Assembly: GCF_002266425.1 (NCBI RefSeq)
Contig: NZ_NPMN01000030.1
Location: 1-47,524, forward strand
Reading direction: 5' to 3'
Source: Tissierella sp. P1
GTDB taxonomy: Bacteria; Bacillota; Clostridia; Tissierellales; Tissierellaceae
Length of the DNA stretch: 47,524 nt
The translations under genes were made by a program, and so were the position numbers. This document shows positions 16,560 through 25,140 of this stretch, piece by piece. Under the pieces are notes generated by a model, which was not told the DNA's origin, did not search any database, and worked only from the letters and a program-made list of their open reading frames with translations. Position 1 is the stretch's first letter; each line of letters begins with the position of its first letter.

Positions 16560-18692
16560 ATGTTACATGTTGAAAAGCGAAATGGCAATATAGTTGTATT
16601 TGAGGAAGAGAAAATTGTAAATGCAATTAAGAAAGCTATGGGAGAAACGGATTTAGGCATCGATGAAGATCTGGCTCAAGAAATTGCCCATAAGGCTTTT
16701 ATAGATTTTAGTAAATTAGAAGTAGTAAATATAGAAAAGATTCAAGATTTTGTAGAAGTTGAACTTATGAAATCACGTCCTGATGTAGCTAGACTTTATA
16801 TTATTTATAGAGAAGAGAGAGCTAAATTAAGAGAACAAGGATGGGTAATGTCAGATCTTCAGAGAGATATTTATGAAAAAAAGTATCGCTTTGAGAATGA
16901 ATCCTTTGATGGGTTCTTAACTAGAGTCAGTGGTGGTAATAATGCTATTAAAAAAGCTATAAAGGATAAAAAGTTTATGCCAGCAGGCCGTATCTTAGCT
17001 GGGAGAGGACTAGACAAATTTGGTAGGAAAATCACTTTATCAAATTGTTACGTAATGCCAAAAGTTGAGGACAATATTGAATCCATATTTGATACTGCAA
17101 AATACCTAGCAAGAACTTATTCCTATGGTGGCGGTGTAGGACTTACTATTTCTAAGCTAAGACCAAAGGGGTCTAGAGTAAATAATGCTGCAAATACTAC
17201 AACTGGTGCTGTTTCCTTCATGGATTTGTTTTCTATGGTTACAGGATTAATTGGTATGAGAGGTAGACGTGGTGCTTTAATGCTCAATATGGATTGTAAT
17301 CACCCTGACATAGAGGATTTTATTGATGTCAAAAATGATTTATCTAAAGTGAACTATGCAAATATATCTGTTAATATAGATGATAAATTTATGAATGCAG
17401 TGAAAAATAATGAAGAATATGATTTGTATTTTAAGGTTGAAGCAACTGGAGAAGAAATTAAAAAGATTGTCAATGCTAGAGAATTATTTGAGAAATTATC
17501 TAGAAACAACTGGAATATGGCTGAACCGGGAATATTGTTTCAAGATAAGATAAATTCTTGGCATCTAATGAGTGAGGATAAGGATTTTGAATTTGCAGGA
17601 GTTAACCCATGTGCTGAAGAGACTCTTCCAGCTTTTGGTAGTTGTAACTTATCATCTATCAATTTAGCTGAATTTGTAAAAAATCCATTTACTAAGTATG
17701 CATATTTTGAATATGAAAAATTTGGGCAAATGGTAAGGGATGGTGTTATTTATTTAAATGAAGTATTAGATGAAAATATGGAACTACATCCTTTAGAGGA
17801 ACAAAGGGAAATGTCAAGAGAGCTAAGACAAATTGGCCTTGGAATTATGGGATTAGCAGATATGTTTATTAAATTAGGAATAAAATATGGAAGTGAAGAA
17901 TCTATCTCTTTAATCCATAAGGTAGGGCATACTATGATTAATGAAGCTTTAAGACAATCAGCTTTAATGGCTAAAGAATATGGTCCGTTTCCAAGATATA
18001 AGAGGGAGGCAGTACTCAACTCACCTTTCCTTTTAGAAAATGCAACTGAAGAAGTATTAGGATTAATTAAAGAATATGGACTTAGAAATAGCCAGTTGTT
18101 AACTATACCACCTACTGGAAGTATTTCAACTTTAATAGGATGCAGCAATGGAGTAGAACCAATATTCCAAGTATCCTATACTAGAAAGTCAGAATCACTT
18201 CATAATATTGACACATATTATAAGGTATTTACACCTATTGTTAAGGATTATATGGATAGAAATCATATATCTAAAGAAGAAGATTTACCAGATTTCTTTA
18301 TTACAACTTCAAACTTAAATTATAAAGATAGAATTGACGTTCAAGCGGCATGGCAGCAATACATTGATGCTAGTATCTCATCTACAGTTAATGTACCTAA
18401 TGAGTTTACAGTTGAAGAAGTTGAAGAACTATATATATATGCTTGGGAAAGAGGTTTAAAGGGAGTTACTATCTATCGCGACGGTTGTGCAAGGTCTGGT
18501 ATCCTTATTACAGATAAGCCAAAAGAAAACAGACTAGATAAAATAGATGAATTGAAAAATGAGTTAAATAAGTTAGCTGCTGAACAAATAAAAGAAAATC
18601 CAGAGATTTGCCCAATGTGTGGGGGTACTATGATGCATAGTGGCGGATGTGCAGAGTGTCAAGATTGTGGATATAGTCCATGCTCATTTTAA
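16560..18692 (+). CDS. nrdJ: Adenosylcobalamin-dependent ribonucleotide reductase, class II
   Basis: It reduces ribonucleotides to deoxyribonucleotides using a thiyl radical generated from adenosylcobalamin. Residues 1-90 are an ATP-cone (VEKRNGNIVVFEEEKIVNAIKKA), giving dATP/ATP control. The catalytic barrel has redox Cys163 (LSNCYV), the radical site NPCAEE with Asn349, Cys351 and Glu353, and redox partner Cys362 (FGSCNLSS). The loop PPTGSIS is also present. The C-terminal tail has six cysteines (684, 687, 697, 700, 703, 708) in a zinc-ribbon-like CPMCGG...CAECQDCGYSPC, typical of class II enzymes and used in re-reduction. No NrdB-type gene follows, which supports class II. GGGGGA precedes the ATG. 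NrdR-type boxes lie upstream. Confidence 0.95.
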   Translation: MLHVEKRNGNIVVFEEEKIVNAIKKAMGETDLGIDEDLAQEIAHKAFIDFSKLEVVNIEKIQDFVEVELMKSRPDVARLYIIYREERAKLREQGWVMSDLQRDIYEKKYRFENESFDGFLTRVSGGNNAIKKAIKDKKFMPAGRILAGRGLDKFGRKITLSNCYVMPKVEDNIESIFDTAKYLARTYSYGGGVGLTISKLRPKGSRVNNAANTTTGAVSFMDLFSMVTGLIGMRGRRGALMLNMDCNHPDIEDFIDVKNDLSKVNYANISVNIDDKFMNAVKNNEEYDLYFKVEATGEEIKKIVNARELFEKLSRNNWNMAEPGILFQDKINSWHLMSEDKDFEFAGVNPCAEETLPAFGSCNLSSINLAEFVKNPFTKYAYFEYEKFGQMVRDGVIYLNEVLDENMELHPLEEQREMSRELRQIGLGIMGLADMFIKLGIKYGSEESISLIHKVGHTMINEALRQSALMAKEYGPFPRYKREAVLNSPFLLENATEEVLGLIKEYGLRNSQLLTIPPTGSISTLIGCSNGVEPIFQVSYTRKSESLHNIDTYYKVFTPIVKDYMDRNHISKEEDLPDFFITTSNLNYKDRIDVQAAWQQYIDASISSTVNVPNEFTVEEVEELYIYAWERGLKGVTIYRDGCARSGILITDKPKENRLDKIDELKNELNKLAAEQIKENPEICPMCGGTMMHSGGCAECQDCGYSPCSF

Positions 18693-18700
18693 TCTAAAAG

Positions 18701-18735
18701 CGACAGGGAGATATATATCTCCCTGTCGTATTTAT
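18701..18735 (+). terminator. Long palindrome after nrdJ, probable terminator
   Basis: CGACAGGGAGAT and ATCTCCCTGTCG form a perfect 12-bp stem around ATAT (18701-18728). The following sequence is AT-rich with few consecutive Ts, so termination strength is uncertain. Confidence 0.65.
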
Positions 18736-18944
18736 AGCCCAAGGGAAATCATATTAAATAGAAATAGGTTTATACTAATTATCTGATTAATAAAAAGAAA
18801 TTTGAATTTAATGAGACTTTTTTGTTTATGAGTTTCTAAAAAGCTTCCTTAAGTTTTTTAGATTTCAATAGAAATTTTTTTATTTTTTAGTGAAAATTTT
18901 ATCAGAATAGGATATAATATAAAAAAGTACAAGGAGTTGATTAA

Positions 18945-19358
18945 GTGCACGGTGAATCAGGAGGACCATTAAAAAAGATAGAGAAATGGATGAAAAGCTT
19001 TATTCTGTGGATAGAAATCTTATTGGCAACTTTTATTATGATAACGGTTCTTATAAGTGGAAAAGATATTGTTGTCCTTATTTACACTGTTTTTGTCACA
19101 GAGGCTAGTGCATCCTATGAAATTTTACAGGGATTACTAACTCATATACTATTATTAGTAGTTGGTTTGGAACTTGCACTTATGCTAATCACTCATTCTG
19201 CAGGAAATGTCCTTGAAGTAATACTATATGCAATTGCAAGAAAGATGCTAATCAGCAGTTCCAATACTATGGACATACTTTTGGGAGTAATATCTTTAGC
19301 AATAATATTTGGGGTTGATAAATATTTGCATACAAAAGATGTTAAGAGGCTTTTTTAA
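18945..19358 (+). CDS. PsiE-like small membrane protein
   Basis: The 137-residue protein has four predicted membrane helices (about 18-45, 60-82, 87-100 and 110-128) and resembles the phosphate-starvation-inducible E family, best seen in the segment GLELALMLITHSAGNVLEVILYAIARKMLI. The family's function is unknown, and nothing nearby points to phosphate metabolism. The GTG start lies 8 bases after AAGGAG (18931-18936), with a TATAAT at 18913-18918. The ATG inside the frame has no ribosome site. Confidence 0.7.
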   Translation: MHGESGGPLKKIEKWMKSFILWIEILLATFIMITVLISGKDIVVLIYTVFVTEASASYEILQGLLTHILLLVVGLELALMLITHSAGNVLEVILYAIARKMLISSSNTMDILLGVISLAIIFGVDKYLHTKDVKRLF

Positions 19359-19402
19359 GTAGATAAATAAACCCATTTTGAATATAGAAATTGATTAAAA
19401 TT

Positions 19403-19438
19403 AAGAGTTAAAGAAGAATATTTCTTTAACTCTTTTTT
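19403..19438 (+). terminator. Terminator after the PsiE-like gene
   Basis: A 13-bp perfect stem AAGAGTTAAAGAA / TTCTTTAACTCTT with a 6-base loop, followed by TTTT. Confidence 0.9.
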
Positions 19439-19658
19439 ATAAGCAATAGGAAAGTTCTAATTTTTATCTTTTTTATTTTAAGAACCTGTTATTATTTAAA
19501 TGAGTTTTAAGCAGATTGCCGAAATATTTAGTTTGGTGCAAGTTGCTTATGCAGTAGTCAAAAAAGCTTCATTGAATGTTTTAATTTTACTATAGAAGCT
19601 TTTTTAATTGATGATATAATTTGAGTCAAAGTCTGAATATGATTCAGGGGGGATTGGC
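19439..19658. other. 220-base gap with a second hairpin and a short protein-like frame
   Basis: Two items stand out. A frame at 19500-19595 reads MSFKQIAEIF and continues for 31 residues with no ribosome site; its opening resembles the recognition-helix region of sigma-70 region 4, so it may be a gene remnant. A hairpin AAAAAAGCTTC / GAAGCTTTTTT (19560-19605) with a 24-base loop overlaps the end of that frame and could terminate transcription on either strand. Nothing else is recognised. Confidence 0.35.
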
Positions 19659-20774
19659 TTGAGGGGAAAGAAAAATATATTTATTTCATTGTCTGTATTT
19701 ATAGCTGTTATACTGATATTTACATCTTCAACTTTATTAGCTGATAATGAAAGCAATATTTCTGAAATCAGGGAGAAGTTAGATAATATTTCTGAAAAGG
19801 AAAAACAGATTCTTGAAGATCTTTTTATAAAATTTCAAGAGATAGAGGAGATGGAAAGAGAGAATAAAAGGATAAGCCAAGAGATATATACAATGAAGAT
19901 AGGCATAGAGGGGTTAGGAGAAAAGATTGAAAAAGAAGAGACTAACTATAAACACAATCTAAATGCATTAGAAAATATTTTAAAGAGTTATCAAAGAATG
20001 GGGCCAGCATCTTTCTTAGATATAATACTTAATTCAGATAATTTAACAGATCTTATTAGAAGAATAAACATAGTTAGAGATTTAGCTAGAAACACAGGAA
20101 ATCTTTTAGATAAAATAGAGGAATCTAAAGGGAGTTTAATACTTGAAAAATCTAATTTAGCTGAGAAGCTTAAATTATTAGAAGATAAGCAAGAGGCATT
20201 AGGAGAAACCCTAACAAAGAAACAGGAACTAGTAAAAGCTCAAGAAGAATATCTAGATTCTCTTGCAGAAGATAAAGAATTATATCTAGAACGTTTACAA
20301 TATATTTCTATGATTATGAATGAACTTAAGATAATATTTTCAGATTTCACGAAGGAATTTGCTAAAATTATTGAGGAAGGTAATTTTCCTCAAGACGCAG
20401 TGAAAGAAACTCTTACATTGCGAGGGGTAAAGGGGATTATAGAAGAAAAGACATTTAATGATATAATTGCAGCTCATAAGGGTCTGCCTCAGATGGAATT
20501 TAAATTTTCTTCGGGAAAAATAGAGATGGAGGCACCAGAAAAAAATCTTACTCTTGAGGGTAAATTTGTTATTATAGGAGACCAAATTATAAAATTTGAG
20601 GCAGAGAAAGGTAGTTTCTATGGTATGCCCCTAGAAAAAGGAACTATAGAGGATTTATTTGAAGAAGGATATTTTATTTTAAACCTTGAGCCGCTGATAG
20701 GTAAAAATATTTTAAGGTCTGTTGAAATTATGGATGGATATATGGAATTATTAGTTACCGTAAAGCTATTTTAA
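19659..20774 (+). CDS. Exported coiled-coil protein of an FtsEX-type operon (EnvC/PcsB-like N-terminus)
   Basis: The 371-residue protein has a signal peptide or anchor (basic RGKKN, hydrophobic to about residue 28), a long coiled coil (about 33-215) and a non-helical C-terminal domain (about 240-371). FtsEX ABC complexes usually act through an extracytoplasmic coiled-coil partner such as EnvC, PcsB or RipC. The coiled coil here resembles those partners, including the hinge around YQRMGPASFLDIILNSDNLTDLIRRI. The expected M23, CHAP or NlpC/P60 hydrolase domain is absent, and the C-terminal part is a beta-rich domain I do not recognise (GKIEMEAPEKNLTLEGKFVI). The TTG start follows GGGGGGA. The ATPase gene begins 17 bases downstream. 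The complex role is inferred from position and architecture. Confidence 0.8.
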   Translation: MRGKKNIFISLSVFIAVILIFTSSTLLADNESNISEIREKLDNISEKEKQILEDLFIKFQEIEEMERENKRISQEIYTMKIGIEGLGEKIEKEETNYKHNLNALENILKSYQRMGPASFLDIILNSDNLTDLIRRINIVRDLARNTGNLLDKIEESKGSLILEKSNLAEKLKLLEDKQEALGETLTKKQELVKAQEEYLDSLAEDKELYLERLQYISMIMNELKIIFSDFTKEFAKIIEEGNFPQDAVKETLTLRGVKGIIEEKTFNDIIAAHKGLPQMEFKFSSGKIEMEAPEKNLTLEGKFVIIGDQIIKFEAEKGSFYGMPLEKGTIEDLFEEGYFILNLEPLIGKNILRSVEIMDGYMELLVTVKLF

Positions 20775-20791
20775 AATATGGGGGAGATTTT

Positions 20792-21466
20792 ATGATAGAA
20801 GCTAAGAATATTTCTCTAGTATATAGTGATGGAACAGTAGGATTAAAGGATGTAAATATTAAGATTGAATCTGGAGATATTGTATATATTACAGGGCCTA
20901 GTGGATCAGGTAAAACAAGCCTTCTAAAACTTTTCATGGGAATAGAATATCCTACCACGGGAGAATTAAAAGTACTAGATCTTCCTATGAGCAAAGAACA
21001 GTCAGCAAATATTAGAAAGCTTAGAAGGATTATAGGTCCAATTTTTCAAGAATTTAAGTTAATAAAGGGAAGAACTGCTTTAGAAAATGTTATGATGGGT
21101 ATGAGATTTCTAGGTATTCCGCCTAAACAGATAAAAGAAGAATCAAATAATGCATTAATAAAAGTAGGACTTGAACACAAAAGGCTTTCTCTAGTAGAGC
21201 ATCTTTCCTGGGGAGAAACTCAAAGGGTAGCTATAGCTAGGGCAGTAGCTAGGAAGCCAGCAATAATACTCGCTGATGAACCTACAGGTAATTTAGATAT
21301 AGACAATGCACTCAATATATTAGAGCTTTTAACTTCATTTAAGAACAAGGACACATCTGTAATCATAACTACCCATGCTACACATCTAATAGAAGATTTG
21401 ACAGAAGGAAAATTTATTAAAGTAGAAAATGGGAAAGTCAGCCTGGAAAGTAGAGGTGAAGCTTAA
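20792..21466 (+). CDS. ftsE: FtsE-type ABC transporter ATPase
   Basis: The 224-residue cytoplasmic ATPase has Walker A GPSGSGKT (35-42), Q-loop IFQEFKL, signature LSWGE (138-142), Walker B ILADEPTGNLD (159-169) and the switch histidine in IITTHAT. FtsE couples ATP hydrolysis to FtsX, which moves an extracellular peptidoglycan hydrolase activator during division or sporulation. The residue W in the signature replaces the usual Gly (LSGGE), which may affect hydrolysis. The stop abuts the ftsX start with no gap. Because the partner protein is atypical, this may be a second FtsEX-like system rather than the division FtsEX. Confidence 0.85.
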   Translation: MIEAKNISLVYSDGTVGLKDVNIKIESGDIVYITGPSGSGKTSLLKLFMGIEYPTTGELKVLDLPMSKEQSANIRKLRRIIGPIFQEFKLIKGRTALENVMMGMRFLGIPPKQIKEESNNALIKVGLEHKRLSLVEHLSWGETQRVAIARAVARKPAIILADEPTGNLDIDNALNILELLTSFKNKDTSVIITTHATHLIEDLTEGKFIKVENGKVSLESRGEA

Positions 21467-22353
21467 ATGAAGAGTTTTTTCTATAATTTAGGCTATTTTA
21501 TAAAAGAGTCTAATACCATATTTCGTGTAGATTTTCTCTCAAATATTTTTTCCATTTTTAGTATAGGATTGATTTTCTTTATTCTTTCAATGATTTTTTC
21601 TGGATGGTGGATAAGTAATGAAGTTATTGAAGTTTTGCAAAAGGAAGCAGAGATAAATGTCTATTTTGATGAAAGTCTAGGAGATAGTGAAATTGATGAT
21701 TTGATTCAAAGTATACGAAGGATACATGGAGTAAGAGAAGCGAGTTTAGTTAATGAAGAAGAATCTTATAATAGAATGACTGAAATACTGGGTAAGGAAT
21801 CTCGTATATTAGAGTTATTTGAAGAGAATCCCTTTAGTTCTTTTATTGAGGTTAAGATTCAGATAGAAGAGATAGATTTCGTTTTAGAGAGATTAGACTT
21901 ATTAGATGGGATACAGCATATCAGAGATAACAAAGAGGTAATAGATCGTCTACAAAAAATTATTACAATACTTACAGTTTTAGGAGTATTAGTTATAACT
22001 GCCGTAGGAATATCCACTTTAGTAGTAGTATCGCATATAATCAGACAGGTATATATAACAATAGAGAACAAATTAATACATTGAAATTATTAGGAGCTCC
22101 AGATAGTTTTATAGGTTTTCCATTTTTATTGGAAGGATTATTTTTGACTGTAGGTGGAGGTATATTAGCTTCAAGTCTAGGAGCCTTGATAATACACTAT
22201 GGATATAGCCAGATGGGAGGATCTCTTCCATTTATTCCATTGCCACCTAAGGATGCAATAGTAACTTCCTTGACTATTTTAACCATGTCATTGAGTTACA
22301 TTCTGGGCATTATAGGTAGCTTATTTGGACTATCCTCTGCTAAGGCTAGTTAA
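21467..22353 (+). pseudogene. ftsX: FtsX-type permease, interrupted by a one-base frameshift
   Basis: The intact protein would be about 295 residues, the usual FtsX length: an N-terminal cytoplasmic and membrane segment, an extracellular domain (about 60-155), then three C-terminal membrane helices. As assembled, the first frame runs 21467-22084 and ends out of frame after SHIIRQ. Adding one G to the GG at 22048-22049 continues it as GIYNNREQINTLKLLGAPDSFIGFPF, matching the conserved FtsX stretch before helix 3, and joins the second frame that ends at 22353. If real, the product lacks its last two membrane helices and should not function. The neighbouring ATPase and coiled-coil genes are intact, which makes an assembly error plausible. 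Confidence 0.85.
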
Positions 22354-22406
22354 TTAATATAATTATAAGAAAGGAGTTGAAAGGCAGGATAAAATCCTGT
22401 ACTAAT

Positions 22407-23495
22407 ATGAAAATAGGTTTAATTGGATTACCAACAGTAGGTAAAACTAGTTTATTTAATCTTTTAACAGGTTCAGGCATTGAAATAACAGGTTTTTCTC
22501 AAGGGAAAGTTGAGGCTCATTTAGGTATCGCAAAGATACCTGATGAGAGGATTGATTTCTTATCTAATATGTACCAATCTAGAAAAACAACCTATGCAAC
22601 AATAGAGGTAATTGATGTACCAGGTCTAGTAAAGGGATCAAGTACAGGTCAAGGTGTAGGCAATCAATTTCTAGATAATATTAGAAAAGCAGATCTTTTA
22701 GTTCATGTACTGAGAGTATTTGATAATGATAATGTAATCCATGCTGAAGGTAGTATAGATCCTATGAGAGATATAGAGACGATAAATCTTGAGTTGTTAT
22801 TTGCTGATTTAGGCATTATAGAGAATCGAATTGAACGTATAGAAACATCTAAGAAGGTGACTAAGGAGAATTTAGCAGAACTAGAAGTACTTAAAAAATG
22901 TAGAGAAGGATTAGAGAATGGTCTACTACTACACAATATAGATCTCTCAGATGAAGAAAAGGACATCTTAAAGACATTTTCATTTCTATCAGAAAAACCT
23001 ATGATATTAGTAGCCAATATAGATGAAAATCAATTAATGGAAAAGGATTATTCTGGGAGAAAGAGTTTAATAGATTTTGCTAAATCTGTAAATACCCCTT
23101 TAATTGAACTTTCCATCAAAACAGAATTAGAGATATCAGAACTAGATCTAGAAGATAGAGAAATGTTTATAGAAGATTTAGGCATTATAGAATCAGGTAT
23201 AGATGTATTAGCTAAAACTGCCTATGATTATCTTGGACTTATTTCTTTTCTTACGGCAGGGAAAGATGAAGTAAGGGCTTGGACCATTAGAAAGGATACT
23301 AAAGCAAAGGAAGCAGCTGGAAAGATACATTCAGATATAGAAAAGGGATTTATAAGAGCAGAGGTATGTAAATTTGTTGACTTGAAAGAGTATGGTTCTA
23401 TGGTAAAGGCCAAAGAAAAGGGTCTAGTTACCTTGGAAGGAAAGGAATATATTGTTGATGATGGAGATATAATTGAATTTAGGTTTAATGTTTAG
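22407..23495 (+). CDS. ychF: Ribosome-binding ATPase/GTPase YchF (Obg family)
   Basis: The 363-residue P-loop protein has G1 GLPTVGKTS (7-15), where other YchF proteins have GLPNVGKST, G3 DVPGLV, and a central coiled-coil hairpin (about 140-175). The C-terminal TGS domain is clear (FLTAGKDEVRAWTIRKDTKAKEAAGKIHSDIEKGFIRAEV). YchF/OLA1 proteins hydrolyse ATP, associate with ribosomes and affect the oxidative stress response. ATG 22407 matches the family's N-terminus but lacks a ribosome site at normal distance. AAAGGAG (22370-22376) is 30 bases upstream, next to a TTG at 22377 that would add ten residues. A small hairpin (22385-22399) lies between them. Confidence 0.93.
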   Translation: MKIGLIGLPTVGKTSLFNLLTGSGIEITGFSQGKVEAHLGIAKIPDERIDFLSNMYQSRKTTYATIEVIDVPGLVKGSSTGQGVGNQFLDNIRKADLLVHVLRVFDNDNVIHAEGSIDPMRDIETINLELLFADLGIIENRIERIETSKKVTKENLAELEVLKKCREGLENGLLLHNIDLSDEEKDILKTFSFLSEKPMILVANIDENQLMEKDYSGRKSLIDFAKSVNTPLIELSIKTELEISELDLEDREMFIEDLGIIESGIDVLAKTAYDYLGLISFLTAGKDEVRAWTIRKDTKAKEAAGKIHSDIEKGFIRAEVCKFVDLKEYGSMVKAKEKGLVTLEGKEYIVDDGDIIEFRFNV

Positions 23496-23510
23496 ATATT
23501 TTCTATAGAT

Positions 23511-23551
23511 ATAAAACTTGAATAGTTTATTCTGTTCGAGTTTTATCTTTT
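23511..23551 (+). terminator. Terminator after ychF
   Basis: ATAAAACTTGAATAG pairs with CTGTTCGAGTTTTAT using two G-U pairs (15-bp stem, 6-base loop), followed by a CTTTTG tail. Confidence 0.75.
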
Positions 23552-23716
23552 GTTACTATAGATGAAAATTACTAAATATTTGACTAGTTTTTGGGTATAT
23601 ATTAGCCAATTCATAATATAATGTTTATCATTACTTTTTTTAAATTAACTATATAAAGAAGCAGTAAAATTAATAACAATTCTTTTATTTCTTGTATTAT
23701 TCTTGGAGGGTTAGGA

Positions 23717-24373
23717 ATGAAGAAGTTTATATCTATAGTATTGATAATAATAGGAATTGCTTTGATCTTAACTCCTACTATTAAAAATCAAATAATTAAG
23801 CATAATATTAAAAAGAAATCTGAAATAGTAAATACTATTACCCATGAGGAAATAACTGAGAATATAGAGACTGATGCAGAATTTGACTATGAAGCTATAG
23901 AAGATGTTGGAATTACATCTACAATTATTGGGTCAATTAACTTTGACAATAAATCTATGATAGGTCAGTTAATTATCCCAGAATTAGATATAAACTTACC
24001 AGTATTAAAGGGTGTAACCAATGCCAATCTATTAGCAGGGGCTACTACTATGGTTCCTGAGCAGAAAATGGGTGAAGGAAATTATCCCCTTGCAGGTCAT
24101 AGAATGAAACAAAAGGATTTATTATTTGGTTCTTTAATGGATATAGAAGTTGGAACTACTGTGTATATAACGGATAAAAAAACTATTTATGAATATAAGA
24201 TATATAATACCGTTGTAGTACCAGATACTGCTATGGAGATGTTGGATAATAAAAGATCCGAGGAACAAGGGAGACCAATTATATCCCTTATGACCTGTTA
24301 TTATTCGTCAAAGACGGGGAAAAGATTTTTTGCTTTAGGAGAATTAGTAGATGAATATCCAGTGGAGGATTAA
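23717..24373 (+). CDS. Sortase (class A/D-like)
   Basis: A 218-residue membrane-anchored transpeptidase. It has one N-terminal helix (about 4-22), a linker, and the sortase barrel. The catalytic residues are His128 (LAGHRM), Cys194 (SLMTCYY, the TLxTC motif) and Arg203 (TGKRF). Sortases cleave LPxTG-like signals and attach the protein to the peptidoglycan or link pilin subunits. I found no LPxTG-bearing product elsewhere in the window, so the substrate is encoded elsewhere. A GGAGGG site precedes the ATG. pgpA lies 46 bases downstream and could be co-transcribed, but shows no functional link. Confidence 0.92.
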   Translation: MKKFISIVLIIIGIALILTPTIKNQIIKHNIKKKSEIVNTITHEEITENIETDAEFDYEAIEDVGITSTIIGSINFDNKSMIGQLIIPELDINLPVLKGVTNANLLAGATTMVPEQKMGEGNYPLAGHRMKQKDLLFGSLMDIEVGTTVYITDKKTIYEYKIYNTVVVPDTAMEMLDNKRSEEQGRPIISLMTCYYSSKTGKRFFALGELVDEYPVED

Positions 24374-24419
24374 ATCATAATTAAATTAGGAAATAGAATA
24401 AAAGAAAGAAGGGATATAG

Positions 24420-24911
24420 ATGGGAAAATATAATATGGAAGAGCTACACGAAATGACTATAGAAATGCTTGAAAGAAGGGGGGTAACCTTAGAAGATATA
24501 GGAGAGTTAGTTTTATTCCTTCAGGGAAAGTATTATCCTGATCTTACACTAGAGGTTTGTATAGAAAATATTAAGGCTGTCCTTACAAAAAGAGAAATAA
24601 TCCATGCCATTTTAACGGGAATAGCCTTAGATGAAATTGCAGAAAAGAAACTATTACCAGAACCATTACAAACTATAGTTGAGTCGGATGAAGGATTATA
24701 TGGTATAGATGAGATTATTCCATTATCCATAGTAAATGTTTATGGTACTATAGGATTAACGAACTATGGATATTTAGATAAGGAGAAAATCGGTATTATA
24801 AAGAAAATAGATGGAATGAAGGGTATAGCAGTTCATACATTCTTAGATGATTTAGTTGCTGCCATTGCAGCTGCAACGGCTAGTAGAATAGCTCACTCTA
24901 GGAAAGATTGA
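24420..24911 (+). CDS. pgpA: Phosphatidylglycerophosphatase A family protein (YutG-like)
   Basis: The 163-residue protein matches the Firmicute YutG branch of PgpA: an N-terminal LERRGVTLEDIGELVLFLQ segment typical of that branch, ILTGIALDEIAE, then YGIDEIIPLSIVNVYGTIGLTNYGYLDK and a C-terminal FLDDLVAAIAAATASRIAH. PgpA dephosphorylates phosphatidylglycerophosphate to phosphatidylglycerol. Unlike E. coli PgpA, this branch has little transmembrane character, so the assignment rests on family membership. The ATG follows AAGGG. A strong terminator follows the gene. Confidence 0.85.
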   Translation: MGKYNMEELHEMTIEMLERRGVTLEDIGELVLFLQGKYYPDLTLEVCIENIKAVLTKREIIHAILTGIALDEIAEKKLLPEPLQTIVESDEGLYGIDEIIPLSIVNVYGTIGLTNYGYLDKEKIGIIKKIDGMKGIAVHTFLDDLVAAIAAATASRIAHSRKD

Positions 24912-24917
24912 TAGATG

Positions 24918-24959
24918 AAAGAGATTTTTGATTGAGAGTTATCAAGAATCTCTTTTTTT
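24918..24959 (+). terminator. Terminator after pgpA
   Basis: AAAGAGATT / AATCTCTTT stem (24918-24926, 24947-24955), with an inner TGAT/ATCA pairing, then a run of Ts. Confidence 0.85.
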
Positions 24960-25140
24960 AGATTTTCACCTACCATTGAAAATGCACAGATGTATTGACA
25001 AATTATTTATATTTGTTTAACTTATTAAGTAGAATTACATAAGAAAGAATCTATACAATTTTGCATATAGGATATAACTAAGGTATCTGATATATTATAA
25101 ATAGAGATGTGAAATTGTATGATATTTTAGGAGTGATCTA

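Noticed and set aside
18701..18728. Palindrome after nrdJ as a protein-binding operator
   Set aside because: It sits right after a stop codon and no gene starts within 200 bases. A terminator or RNA-end hairpin is more likely.
21467..22353. Programmed frameshift in ftsX
   Set aside because: There is no slippery heptamer, pseudoknot or internal Shine-Dalgarno at 22048, and FtsX is not known to be made this way. A missing base is the simpler explanation.
23717..24373. Pilus or LPxTG surface-protein locus around the sortase
   Set aside because: No product in the window has an LPxTG-type sorting signal or pilin features.
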